A stretch of DNA of 64,000 nucleotides, taken from contig NZ_CP046525.1 in assembly GCF_021497965.1 (NCBI RefSeq), forward strand, positions 806,001 to 870,000, read 5' to 3'. The position numbers were made by a program, and so were the translations under genes. Shown in pieces: positions 1-6,941 of the stretch (positions are counted from its first letter, which is position 1; each line of letters opens with the position of its first letter). The notes beneath the pieces were generated by a model. It searched no databases, was not told the origin of the DNA, and saw only the letters and a list, made by a program, of their open reading frames with translations. This stretch comes from Streptococcus infantis (GTDB lineage Bacteria; Bacillota; Bacilli; Lactobacillales; Streptococcaceae).

Positions 1-1037
1 AATATTTTACAGGTGCACTGTTAGTTATTAGCCATGACCGCTATTTTCTTGATGAAATAGTAGATAAAATATGGGAACTGAAAGATGGCAAAATCACTGA
101 GTATTGGGGAAACTATTCTGATTATCTTCGTCAGAAAGAGGAAGAACGTAAGAGCCAAGCTGCAGAATACGAACAATTTATTGCGGAACGTGCCCGATTG
201 GAAAGGGCTGCGGAGGAAAAGCGAAAACAGGCTCGTAAAATAGAACAGAAGGCAAAAGGTTCTTCAAAGAAAAAAAGTACTGAAGACGGAGGGCGTTTAG
301 CTCATCAAAAATCAATAGGAAGTAAGGAAAAAAAGATGTATAATGCTGCTAAAACCCTAGAGCACAGGATTGCGGCCTTAGGAAAAGTAGAAGCTCCGGA
401 AGGCATTCGCAGAATTCGTTTCAGGCAAAGTAAAGCATTGGAGCTCCATAATCCATACCCTATAGTCGGTGCAGAAATTAATAAAGTATTTGGGGATAAG
501 GCTCTGTTTGAAAATGCATCTTTTCAAATTCCGTTAGGAGCAAAAGTGGCGTTAACTGGTGGTAATGGAATCGGAAAAACAACTTTAATCCAAATGATCT
601 TAAACCATGAAGAAGGAATTTCTATTTCGCCTAAGGCAAAAATAGGTTACTTTGCACAGAATGGTTACAAGTACAACAGTAATCAGAATGTTATGGAGTT
701 TATGCAGAAGGATTGTGACTACAATATATCAGAAATTCGTTCAGTGCTAGCATCTATGGGGTTCAAACAGAACGATATTGGAAAAAGTTTATCTGTTTTA
801 AGCGGTGGAGAAATTATAAAATTGTTGCTTGCTAAAATGCTCATGGGTAGATATAACATCCTAATAATGGATGAACCCAGTAACTTCCTTGACATACCAA
901 GTTTAGAGGCTTTGGAAATACTAATGAAGGAGTACACCGGAACTATCGTGTTTATCACCCACGATAAACGATTACTCGAAAATGTAGCAGATGTAGTTTA
1001 TGAAATTAGAGATAAGAAAATAAATCTGAAACATTAA
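1..1037 (+). CDS. ABC-F ATPase, antibiotic-resistance/ribosomal-protection type (5' end outside window)
   Basis: Reading frame 3 is open from the first bases, so this is the C-terminal part of a longer gene. The first residues ([17 protein letters not shown]) are the switch-histidine end of the first nucleotide-binding domain. A charged, coiled-coil-like linker ([20 protein letters not shown]) follows, then a full second ATPase domain with Walker [10 protein letters not shown], signature LSGGE, Walker [13 protein letters not shown] and a second switch ITHDKR. There are no membrane segments. Two ATPase domains joined by a long linker define ABC-F proteins, which act on the ribosome. The linker length and divergent Walker B region suggest the Vga/Lsa-like resistance branch rather than housekeeping Uup/EttA; that subtype is inference. 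It ends at a strong bidirectional terminator. Confidence 0.85.
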
Positions 1038-1125
1038 ATTTAAGGTAGTCGCTGGTCAGTATAGTCTGTTCTGGTTGGCGACTCCATTGTTAAAGAGTAT
1101 AAAGACTTTAGATTTTATGAATATT

Positions 1126-1162
1126 AAAAATAGGAACAGTCAATTGAACTGCTCCTATTTTT
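1126..1162. terminator. Bidirectional terminator between ABC-F gene and minus-strand cluster
   Basis: An A-run followed by TAGGAACAGT pairs with ACTGCTCCTA and a T-run around a 7-nt loop, with one mismatch. The hairpin has an A-run on the left and a T-run on the right, so it can stop transcription from both sides. It lies between two convergent genes. Confidence 0.8.
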
Positions 1163-1454
1163 CTGCTAAATATATTGTAGTTTTCTTATATGTATAATGA
1201 TAGATTAGCGGATTCTCATCTACGGTACTTACTTCAAATATGAAGAAGTGATCGCGGTTATCTCTGGACTTTTCCTTATTGAGGACAAAGTAATTCTTAC
1301 GTGAAGTCGCCATTGTTTTTAGGATATCATCAGTTAGGAAGGTCAATGGAATATTCATGTTAGAGTAGCGGTAGAAGTCACGTTCAAAATCTTGGTAGCT
1401 CTCGCTATAATAGTCCATTTGTAGGTGATTACGCTGAAACTCAAGCTGATTCAT
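1155..1454 (-). CDS. Small conserved streptococcal mobile-element protein (DUF5960-like)
   Basis: This is a 99-residue soluble protein starting MNQLEFQRNHLQ. The ATG at 1454 is preferred over the upstream in-frame ATG at 1478 because AGGAGGT lies 6 nt before it. It overlaps the end of the upstream YolD-like gene by 14 nt, so the two are probably translationally coupled. The central stretch YRYSNMNIPLTFLTDDIL matches my recollection of the DUF5960 family, found next to UmuC-like genes in streptococcal integrative elements; the family name is from memory. No catalytic motif is apparent. It is the last gene of a four-gene cluster headed by a broken UmuC gene. Confidence 0.6.
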   Translation of the reverse strand: MNQLEFQRNHLQMDYYSESYQDFERDFYRYSNMNIPLTFLTDDILKTMATSRKNYFVLNKEKSRDNRDHFFIFEVSTVDENPLIYHYTYKKTTIYLAEK

Positions 1455-1809
1455 AGAGCACCTCCTCGACAAGTTCAATACTAATAATGTCTTTTAATTT
1501 CAAATTGATGTGACCTGTTGTAGTTTTTATCAAAATGAAATCTTTGGTCAGACTTGGTATTGTTCCAGTGTAGGAAACACGCTTGTTTTTTTCAATCACT
1601 TGAATGCGTGTGCGTAGCTGCCCGGCGTATACTTGACTGAGGAGTAATAATTTCTTCTCTAGTGATAAGTCAGACATGTACGTTACTTTGTTTGTATCAT
1701 CAGAGAGTGCTGATGCATGTTCAGATAGGAAAAAGCCCATCCATTTTTGCATCTTTGTATCCTGGTACTCTCTTGCTGATTGAAATGGTAAATATGAACG
1801 GTCAATCAT
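1441..1809 (-). CDS. YolD-like protein, partner of UmuC-type polymerase
   Basis: This is a 122-residue soluble protein. The C-terminal half (VSYTGTIPSLTKDFILIKTTTG then INLKLKDIISIELVEE) has the beta-rich pattern of YolD-like proteins, a family encoded beside Y-family polymerases such as Bacillus YqjW/UvrX. The ATG at 1809 has AAAGGA 7 nt upstream. It lies 12 nt after the preceding gene and overlaps the next. The family call comes from the end pattern plus the UmuC neighbour and is moderately secure. With the polymerase beside it truncated, it is likely a leftover of an SOS-mutagenesis module. Confidence 0.55.
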   Translation of the reverse strand: MIDRSYLPFQSAREYQDTKMQKWMGFFLSEHASALSDDTNKVTYMSDLSLEKKLLLLSQVYAGQLRTRIQVIEKNKRVSYTGTIPSLTKDFILIKTTTGHINLKLKDIISIELVEEVLYESA

Positions 1810-1821
1810 ATCAAATCCTTT

Positions 1822-2157
1822 CTATGCAGAGGCAAGGGTATTTTTATCAAATTGAATCGTAAAACCTTGAATTCCCCCACCTGTGTAACATTCTTTAAAG
1901 CGATTGATTACCTCAGTATAGATTATCACAGATGAGCTTGTTGGCTTAATGCTAAATGTAAATTCCAATGGTAATCGGTTTTCAGATTTAGCATGTACTA
2001 GTCGTATCGATATTTCAGTTGTTTTGAGTTTTCTCTGACGAAGTTTTGAAGTTGCTGTTTCAACGATTCCATGTAAAAATCTTTCAAGCATTTCAATATC
2101 ATTACATCCTTTGCTACGGATTTCTGAAAATTGTACTGTATTTTTTTCTTGTTTCAT
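1822..2157 (-). CDS. Hypothetical protein downstream of UmuC remnant
   Basis: This is a 111-residue soluble protein of unknown function, mainly alternating helices and strands, with no recognisable catalytic motif. Its ATG overlaps the stop of the UmuC remnant by 4 nt (ATGA), and GAGGGAT lies upstream, so it was translationally coupled to the polymerase. Its middle part (TEISIRLVHAKSENRLPLEFTF) loosely echoes the little-finger region of Y-family polymerases (VSIHIGYSRTE), which could mean shared ancestry, but the similarity is too weak to claim. It is intact although its upstream partner is broken. Confidence 0.55.
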   Translation of the reverse strand: MKQEKNTVQFSEIRSKGCNDIEMLERFLHGIVETATSKLRQRKLKTTEISIRLVHAKSENRLPLEFTFSIKPTSSSVIIYTEVINRFKECYTGGGIQGFTIQFDKNTLASA

Positions 2158-2584
2158 TTTAATCCCTCCAATCCACCCGCGGAATGACCACCGATAAGTT
2201 TACTGCGTTCAATATTTCTGGAACCTTCAGTTAGGACGGTTCCTTTTTGTATGGCTAAAAAACCAAACTGTTCTCTGACAACATCAATAGCTGTCTGAAG
2301 TCTATTATCTTTTTCAATTTGTTCTACATCATCAAAGAGTGATAGTAGAGTATAGCTTTCATCTACGAAGCCACTATAAGATACACCAATTTGTCTCACT
2401 GCACCAGAGGTGTATTTTTTCGGAATAATACAAGTACATGACTCACCATTGTTTTGGGGAGATTTGCGGGTTCAATTTTATTCTGAGCATTTATAGATTT
2501 TTTCATCTCAGTCCTAGAATAGCCAATATGAATAGAAACGACAGTAGTCAATACTAGGGCTACTGTTCCGTTCCACAGTATCAT
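2154..2584 (-). pseudogene. UmuC/Y-family DNA polymerase, C-terminal remnant with frameshift
   Basis: Two adjacent frames on the minus strand together read as the C-terminus of a streptococcal UmuC-like translesion polymerase. The upstream frame (2584 to 2396) gives VVSIHIGYSRTE and AQNKIEPANLPKTM; the downstream frame (2399 to 2154) gives RQIGVSYSGFVDESYTLLSLF and ends SKLIGGHSAGGLEGLK. The frames switch near 2396-2400, right after LFRK. The catalytic palm and fingers are absent: upstream of IHIGYS only about 16 unrelated codons remain. The full-length family has about 470 residues, so over two thirds is missing. Such genes are common cargo of Tn5252-like elements, so this marks a decayed element. 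Confidence 0.85.
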
Positions 2585-2603
2585 TTAAAAATCATTTTCA
2601 CAC

Positions 2604-2725
2604 CCTTTCGTCTATTAGTATAGAAGAAAGCTCTCAGCACATGTCGAGTGTGTAGCTTTGCTGGTAAAAGCCTAGAAACCTTGTAACGAAAGAGATAATC
2701 GAAAGCCTTGATTGTAAGGCTTTTT
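2604..2725 (+). repeat. Short repeat family, copy A, ending in a terminator hairpin
   Basis: This stretch shares about 120 bp of interrupted similarity with 5848-6103. Shared blocks are ccctttcgt near the start, gcacatg, gagtgtgtagctttgct, gtaaaagcctagaaa, and the hairpin AAAGCCTT-GATTGT-AAGGCTTT followed by a T-run (2702-2725). Copy B carries about 120 bp more in the middle. No convincing reading frame crosses both copies. The rest of the gap 2585-2868 is AT-rich and contains the promoter of the next gene. Confidence 0.6.
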
Positions 2726-2820
2726 ATAGTTAAGTCTTTATTACTAAATACTGAATACAAAATATTAAAAAGGTATAAAAGTATCCTAATTTAAATATTT
2801 ATATTTTAAAAAGAAAATAA

Positions 2821-2850
2821 TTGATACAAGTGTAACACCTGTGATAGAAT
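2821..2850 (+). promoter_or_regulatory. Promoter with embedded GTG/CAC operator upstream of RHH gene
   Basis: TTGATA (2821-2826) and TAGAAT (2845-2850) are separated by 18 nt, a reasonable sigma-70-type promoter. The spacer contains GTGTAACACCTGTGATA (2830-2846), made of two overlapping palindromic GTG...CAC elements. A related sequence, GTGCAACACTAGTGATA, occurs at 3090-3106 before the ATP-grasp gene. A site between -35 and -10 fits repression by the adjacent ribbon-helix-helix protein; that link is inference. Confidence 0.55.
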
Positions 2851-2868
2851 TGACTTGAGGTGAAGAAA

Positions 2869-3057
2869 ATGGCAACTGATAAAAATAGAATAATGATTAG
2901 CTTGGATGATAAAAATCTAGAGAAACTTGAAAATTTAGTAGAAGATGCTAGAGATAGAAGAGGAATGCGACTAACAAAGTCCCAAGTTATAGAATTGCTC
3001 CTAAATACTGTTGATTATTTCGATGATATTATGGGAGCTATTTACTCAAAAAAATAA
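2869..3057 (+). CDS. Ribbon-helix-helix (CopG/Arc-type) transcriptional regulator
   Basis: This is a 62-residue protein with the RHH layout: an N-terminal beta strand (RIMISLDDKNLEKLENL), a helix, a turn and a second helix (TKSQVIELLLNTVDY). The family binds DNA as a dimer of dimers and usually represses its own operon. The ATG at 2869 is chosen because GAGGTG lies 6 nt upstream; a GTG at 2860 would add three residues but has no ribosome site. The downstream ATP-grasp gene carries a copy of the same palindromic motif, suggesting joint control. No toxin gene is present. The two could form a regulatory pair, or the regulator could be left from an integrative element. Confidence 0.75.
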   Translation: MATDKNRIMISLDDKNLEKLENLVEDARDRRGMRLTKSQVIELLLNTVDYFDDIMGAIYSKK

Positions 3058-3089
3058 CAGCAAAAATGCTATTATTTTTTTACCAACAG

Positions 3090-3106
3090 GTGCAACACTA
3101 GTGATA
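3090..3106 (+). promoter_or_regulatory. Second copy of GTG/CAC operator, before ATP-grasp gene
   Basis: GTGCAACACTAGTGATA matches 14 of 17 positions of the motif at 2830-2846, including the palindromic core CAC-NN-GTG followed by ATA. It ends 13 nt before the next start codon and just before its AGGAG ribosome site (3109-3113). A weak hairpin (AGCA-AAAA-TGCT, 3058-3069) with a T-rich tail may partly terminate transcription of the RHH gene. Confidence 0.5.
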
Positions 3107-3119
3107 TAGGAGTGATAAA

Positions 3120-3884
3120 ATGGTTGTTTATATTAGACAAAGCAAACTACCAAGTGAAGTTTCAATTAATAAGTACAATGCTCAAGTAGGTGCATACTTA
3201 CAAGGAGAAGAAGTTATTTTATATCAATCTTTTTCTGAAATAGAACAGTTAACAAGTGAAGATATAGTTGTAGATTATATAATGGAGACTAGAGCATTAC
3301 TAAAAATGATGGGGTTAAACGTTCCGGTTTATGACTATCCTATTGAGCTCAAAGAGTTTTATGGTCGAAAGATTTATGAAGGCGTTTTGGGAGAGATTGT
3401 AAATATACCTGATAATTGGGGAAAATTTATTAAGCCCAAAGCTGGTTCAAAAGTCTTTACTGGAAGAGTTGTTAACGGAACCCGTGATTTGATAGGTATT
3501 GGTTTACCTTTTGACTATCCTATATGGATTAGTGAGGTTGTAGAATTCATAGCAGAATGGCGTTGTTTTGTGTTAGATGGTCGCGTATTAGATGTTCGAC
3601 CCTATACAGGTGACTATAATGCACAATTTGATCCTAGTGTAATTGATGAAGCCATATCATGTTGGAAAGATGCGCCAATAGCTTATGGACTAGATATCGG
3701 TGTTACTAGTGATGGCAGGACACTTGTTGTTGAAGTAAATGATGGTTATGCATTGGGAAATTATGGCCTTTCTCCTTTAAATTCGATCAATTTTCATAAA
3801 GCTAGATGGAAAGAAATGGTAAAACCTTATTTTGAAAAAAACGATGTTTTTAATATGCCTGAAAATGAAAATATAAGTCTCTAA
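3120..3884 (+). CDS. ATP-grasp domain protein (R2K-like/DUF4343-type)
   Basis: This is a 254-residue cytosolic protein. The N-terminal third (YNAQVGAYLQGEEVILYQSF) looks like a pre-ATP-grasp fold. Residues 102-116 (FIKPKAGSKVFTG) supply ATP-binding lysines. Residues 146-160 (EWRCFVLDGRVLDVR) give the paired arginines, and residues 203-207 (VVEVN) are the E-x-N metal-binding motif. The pattern fits the R2K clade of ATP-grasp enzymes, known from phages and mobile elements and predicted to ligate amino acids or peptides; no substrate can be deduced. The ATG at 3120 has AGGAG 6 nt upstream. It is followed by a perfect terminator. It pairs with the RHH regulator through a shared operator motif. 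Confidence 0.7.
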   Translation: MVVYIRQSKLPSEVSINKYNAQVGAYLQGEEVILYQSFSEIEQLTSEDIVVDYIMETRALLKMMGLNVPVYDYPIELKEFYGRKIYEGVLGEIVNIPDNWGKFIKPKAGSKVFTGRVVNGTRDLIGIGLPFDYPIWISEVVEFIAEWRCFVLDGRVLDVRPYTGDYNAQFDPSVIDEAISCWKDAPIAYGLDIGVTSDGRTLVVEVNDGYALGNYGLSPLNSINFHKARWKEMVKPYFEKNDVFNMPENENISL

Positions 3885-3910
3885 AGGAACGGAAGAAAAT
3901 CTGTGTTTAA

Positions 3911-3936
3911 CTGCAACTAGTAAGTTGCAGTTTTTT
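3911..3936 (+). terminator. Rho-independent terminator after ATP-grasp gene
   Basis: A perfect 8-bp stem (CTGCAACT / AGTTGCAG) with loop AGTA is followed by six T residues. It lies 27 nt past the stop codon. Confidence 0.9.
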
Positions 3937-4095
3937 ATTTTGAATAATGATATAATAGGATAAGAAAATAATGAAAACGCTATATATTTGAAAGTTGAAT
4001 AGGAAAGTAGAAAGTATGAAAACAATTGATATGATTATTAAATCATCAACTGATTTAGTTATGTATCTTACATAAAGAGAAAGGAATTAATTATC

Positions 4096-4572
4096 ATGAA
4101 ATTATCTTTGTATAGTGAAGTTGAACATTACCATTCTTTAAGTTCTTATTCTTTAAATGATATTACACATACTGATACCCCAAAAAATATTATTGAAAAG
4201 TCTAAAAAAGATAAGGATAGATACCCAATAGTAATACTTAATAAAGACCATAAAGTAATTGGTTTTTTTTGCCTACACCTAAACACTGGTCCTAAAGAGT
4301 ACGGCTATTATCAAAATGATTATGCGCTTATTAGAGGATTTTCTATTGATGATAATTTCAGAAATCAAGGATATGGTAATAATGCTCTGAATGGAATATT
4401 TGAATTCATAGATTCAACTTTGAAATTAGAAATTAACCATATTATATTGGCTGTAAATGAAAAAAATATATTGGCTCAAAAAGCATATAGAAATTCAGGT
4501 TTTTTTGTTGTGAAAAAAGATTTAGAAGGAAAAAGGGGGAAATTAATTATTATGGAGAAAAGCAAAAACTAG
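4096..4572 (+). CDS. GNAT family N-acetyltransferase
   Basis: This is a 158-residue protein of the GNAT acyl-CoA transferase fold. The acetyl-CoA pyrophosphate loop is RNQGYGN in the stretch IDDNFRNQGYGNNAL, preceded by the expected strand ALIRGFSI. The C-terminal motif NEKNILAQKAYRNSGFFVV is the usual N-x-x-A-x-x-x-Y-x-x-x-GF element. The substrate cannot be predicted; relatives act on amines, antibiotics or ribosomal proteins. AAAGGA lies 10 nt before the ATG. It stands alone, followed by a hairpin that also serves the convergent Rgg remnant. Confidence 0.8.
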   Translation: MKLSLYSEVEHYHSLSSYSLNDITHTDTPKNIIEKSKKDKDRYPIVILNKDHKVIGFFCLHLNTGPKEYGYYQNDYALIRGFSIDDNFRNQGYGNNALNGIFEFIDSTLKLEINHIILAVNEKNILAQKAYRNSGFFVVKKDLEGKRGKLIIMEKSKN

Positions 4573-4595
4573 TATCATTACTAGTTTCTGCTTTT
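4561..4595. terminator. Terminator at end of GNAT gene
   Basis: The stem AAACTAGTA-TCAT-TACTAGTTT is extended by AGCA/TGCT and followed by TTTT. It overlaps the GNAT stop codon and faces a converging remnant gene, so it may act in both directions. Confidence 0.7.
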
Positions 4596-4619
4596 CACTA
4601 AGTCTTTAAAGTTAGTATT

Positions 4620-4920
4620 CTATCTTGTTTCCACATTTTGAGAGAAATAATCTATATACTGAGATTTCATATTTTGCTCTTCTAAAATATCAAAGACTTG
4701 GATAGCCTGTTTCATTTTTTCAACACCAGTATCTAAATTCTTTTTAAATTCAAAGTAGCCCTTAGCATAAAGGAAAACAGTTTGTTCATAGTAATTTAAT
4801 TCGTTATCTAATAGTTTTGTAATCTCTGCAATAAGAAATGTGCAATTATGAAATTTTTCTTTATCAATACTTAATATCAAACAATTAATGGCAAGTTGAG
4901 TAACTAATCTTTTATTTGTT
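4620..4920 (-). pseudogene. Rgg/GadR/MutR-type regulator, C-terminal remnant
   Basis: About 100 codons on the minus strand ([19 protein letters not shown], then [14 protein letters not shown], then [19 protein letters not shown]) resemble the helical-repeat C-terminal domain of Rgg-type peptide-responsive regulators. The N-terminal helix-turn-helix half is missing. Upstream of about 4920 the frame stays open only because it runs antisense through the glyoxalase-like gene, so that part is not regulator sequence. Full-length Rgg proteins have about 290 residues. A recombination event fused its broken 5' side to the broken 5' side of the next gene. Confidence 0.7.
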
Positions 4921-5329
4921 TTGTTTAGGTGTGAAAGATATGGAAAGGTCAATAAAGTTTTATAGAGATGGTTTAGGATATAAGACTGATTGCAGAGAAA
5001 ATAATCCGTCAGTATGCTTTTTTGATACTCCGGGAACAAAGTTTGAACTATTTCCTTTGGAACAATTAGCAAAAGATATTGATGAAAATAATCCACCAAA
5101 AGGGAATGGATTTTCAGGAATTACATTAGCCTACAATGTTGAACATAAAGAAGATGTAGAGACTGTAATTGCATTAGTAAGAAAAGCAGGTGGAAAAATT
5201 GTAAAAGAGCCACAGGAAGTTTTTTGGGGTGGATATCACGCATATTTTTCGGATTTAGATGGATACTATTGGGAAGTTTCATGGGGACCGAATTTTCAAT
5301 TTGATGAAAATGGATTGCTGAAATTTTGA
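4916..5329 (+). CDS. VOC/glyoxalase-like metal-dependent protein, probably lacking its original start
   Basis: The protein ([23 protein letters not shown]... and [19 protein letters not shown]) is a vicinal-oxygen-chelate domain of about 130 residues, the fold of glyoxalase I, fosfomycin and bleomycin resistance proteins. Substrate unknown. The listed start is TTG at 4916 with no ribosome site. Family members usually have about 8-10 more residues before FCLGV. Translation might instead begin at the ATG at 4940, where AGGTG lies 8 nt upstream, giving 129 residues but losing the first strand. The 5' end abuts the truncated Rgg remnant, so the gene is probably a fusion-junction survivor and may be inactive. 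Confidence 0.65.
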   Translation: MFCLGVKDMERSIKFYRDGLGYKTDCRENNPSVCFFDTPGTKFELFPLEQLAKDIDENNPPKGNGFSGITLAYNVEHKEDVETVIALVRKAGGKIVKEPQEVFWGGYHAYFSDLDGYYWEVSWGPNFQFDENGLLKF

Positions 5330-5393
5330 GGATAAATAGGGAAAGAGTTTGCCATAAAGTAAGGAATATTTGATTTTGAAGGAGGTAATCATA

Positions 5394-5708
5394 GTGAATG
5401 AATTTAATGAATTTGTTCGTGAGATTTTTTCTGCAGCAGGTGATATTGTCATAAGATCGATGATGGGCGGCTACCTTATATATTTTAACGGTAAGCTGAT
5501 AGGTGACATTTGCGATAATGAACTATTTTTAAAGAGAACGCCGACATCGGACAAACTTCTTGCAGACTCAGAATTGCGTTATCCGTATGAGGGTTCAAAG
5601 ACATTGATGTATGCATTCGACAGATTTGAGGATATGGATTTGATTACTGAGCTACTGAAAGGTATGTATGCGGAACTGCCAGAAAAGAAACCCAAGAAAG
5701 CTAAATGA
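5394..5708 (+). CDS. TfoX/Sxy N-terminal-domain protein
   Basis: This is a 104-residue protein with the TfoX N-terminal domain pattern: IRSMMGGYLIYFNGKLIGDICDNELFLK in pieces, then LRYPYEGSKTLM and FEDMDLITELLKGMYAELP. In Gammaproteobacteria TfoX/Sxy activates competence genes, but short Firmicutes proteins with only this domain have no established role. The start is GTG at 5394 because GGAGG lies 9 nt upstream; an earlier in-frame TTG at 5370 precedes that ribosome site. It has a lysine-rich tail (KKPKKAK). It follows the VOC gene by 64 nt on the same strand and may be co-transcribed. Confidence 0.75.
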   Translation: MNEFNEFVREIFSAAGDIVIRSMMGGYLIYFNGKLIGDICDNELFLKRTPTSDKLLADSELRYPYEGSKTLMYAFDRFEDMDLITELLKGMYAELPEKKPKKAK

Positions 5709-5847
5709 GACAAACAAGCTTCAGTTTGTTGAATTTAGCAAGGTACAAGTTTTTATGAGATGAAGCCTATAAAATTTGTACGGAAACTGTAGGGTAAGAA
5801 AAGAAAAAATATTTTCATTCTAAAGTTTAAGTTTAAACATTAACTCT

Positions 5848-6103
5848 ATCCCTTTCGTTCTATAATATAGAAGTTTACTAGCACCACATGTTGAGGCAGT
5901 ATCACTGCTTGTACGAGCTGATACTTTAGCGAAGTAGAAGTAGATCTTCGGCACATGCGATAGGACTCGTAGAAAGAGGGGGGGCACCGACGAAATGATA
6001 CGGTAAGTCCGAACCGCCGAGTGTGTAGCTTTGCTCGTAAAAGCCTAGAAAGCTTGGTATGAATCAATAATGAAAAGCCTTGATTGTAAGGCTTTTTTTT
6101 GTT
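5848..6103 (+). repeat. Short repeat family, copy B, in the 5709-6188 gap
   Basis: This fills most of the 480-bp gap between TfoX and the CPBP protease. Its ends match copy A (2604-2725): ccctttcgt and gcacc/cacatg at the left, gagtgtgtagctttgct, gtaaaagcctagaaa and a terminator at the right. The extra middle part holds gatacggtaagtccgaaccg, nearly identical to 8680-8699 at the end of the broken ADP-ribosylglycohydrolase. The inner CGGT...ACCG pairing is kept in both. A 73-codon minus-strand frame crosses it but is not shared between copies. The remainder of the gap shows nothing recognisable. Confidence 0.6.
6073..6103 (+). terminator. Terminator at the end of repeat copy B
   Basis: A perfect 9-bp stem (AAAAGCCTT / AAGGCTTTT, loop GATTGT) is followed by further T residues. 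The same hairpin ends copy A, so it belongs to the repeat unit. Confidence 0.85.
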
Positions 6104-6188
6104 TTTGTGATAGAATATAGGTAGTTATAATCGAGAACAACTAAGAAGCAGTAAATATACGTAGAATAATTAAGATTAGGAAGAAAAA

Positions 6189-6941
6189 ATGACAGAAATT
6201 GATAAAAGGAATTTAAAAAATTATCTTTGTTTTACATTTGGAATTACTTATATAGCTTGGGGGATTCTTGCCATCTTTACGCAATCTCATATTTTGGGAT
6301 TAGAAACAATTATAGGGAGAATGTTACATATAGTAGGTGCACTTGGTCCAGCTATTGCAAGTTGCTTTTATTTGAAAAGGAATAATATAAAATTTAAACA
6401 TTTTTTATTTAGTAAGAAAGAAAATAGTAGTATTTATTTCATTATTCATTTGTTAGCAATTTTGATACTATTTTCTGTATCGTCCTTAGAATTAAATGAA
6501 GTATCCATTTATCTGATGCCACTATTCTTTATTCAATTAATATTTTTTGGTGGTGGACACGAAGAATTAGGATGGAGAGGCATACTACAACCCTTACTTG
6601 ATAAAAAATATACTTATTGGAAATCTAATTTGATTGTAGGATCAATTTGGGGGATTTGGCATCTGCCTTTATGGTTTATAGTTGGAGAAAGTCATCAAGG
6701 ATTTCCTTTTATTTTATTTTTTATACATACGTTATTTTTAAGTTTTGTTTTAGGGCTTCTTTACCGTCAAACGAAATCTGTGGGGTATTGTATTTTATTT
6801 CATGCGTTCGCAAATTTGTTAAATCTCTATTTTGTGTTGAAGATTAATCTTACTTTTATTATCATTTTTATAGCTTATTTAATTTATACAATATTAGCAA
6901 GTAATAGAATTAGTAAGGAAAAGAATTTGTATCCAAAATAA
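6189..6941 (+). CDS. CPBP family intramembrane metalloprotease
   Basis: This is a 250-residue membrane protein with about seven hydrophobic segments. The CPBP (Abi/Rce1-like) motifs are all present: EELGWRG (motif 1, glutamate pair and arginine), HLPLWF (motif 2, histidine) and HAFANL near the C-terminus (motif 3). In Gram-positive bacteria these proteases often accompany bacteriocin loci as immunity or processing proteins, but no bacteriocin gene is visible here. AGGAAG lies upstream of the ATG. The final 66 bp of the gene are duplicated at 7565-7631 beyond the next gene, suggesting that a second CPBP copy once lay there. Confidence 0.85.
   Translation: MTEIDKRNLKNYLCFTFGITYIAWGILAIFTQSHILGLETIIGRMLHIVGALGPAIASCFYLKRNNIKFKHFLFSKKENSSIYFIIHLLAILILFSVSSLELNEVSIYLMPLFFIQLIFFGGGHEELGWRGILQPLLDKKYTYWKSNLIVGSIWGIWHLPLWFIVGESHQGFPFILFFIHTLFLSFVLGLLYRQTKSVGYCILFHAFANLLNLYFVLKINLTFIIIFIAYLIYTILASNRISKEKNLYPK

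Noticed and set aside
719-958. Minus-strand 79-codon frame inside the ABC-F gene
   Set aside because: It is antisense to conserved Walker and signature motifs, with no ribosome site; a shadow frame.
4016-4072. 18-codon plus-strand frame with AGGAAAG upstream before the GNAT gene
   Set aside because: Too short and with no recognisable sequence; possibly a remnant but not supportable as a gene.
5846-6067. 73-codon minus-strand frame over repeat copy B
   Set aside because: It is not conserved in repeat copy A, has biased arginine-rich sequence and no ribosome site.
2604-6103. Known pneumococcal repeats BOX, RUP or SPRITE as an explanation of the repeat family
   Set aside because: The copies do not resemble the sequences of these elements as I remember them; a search is needed to be sure.
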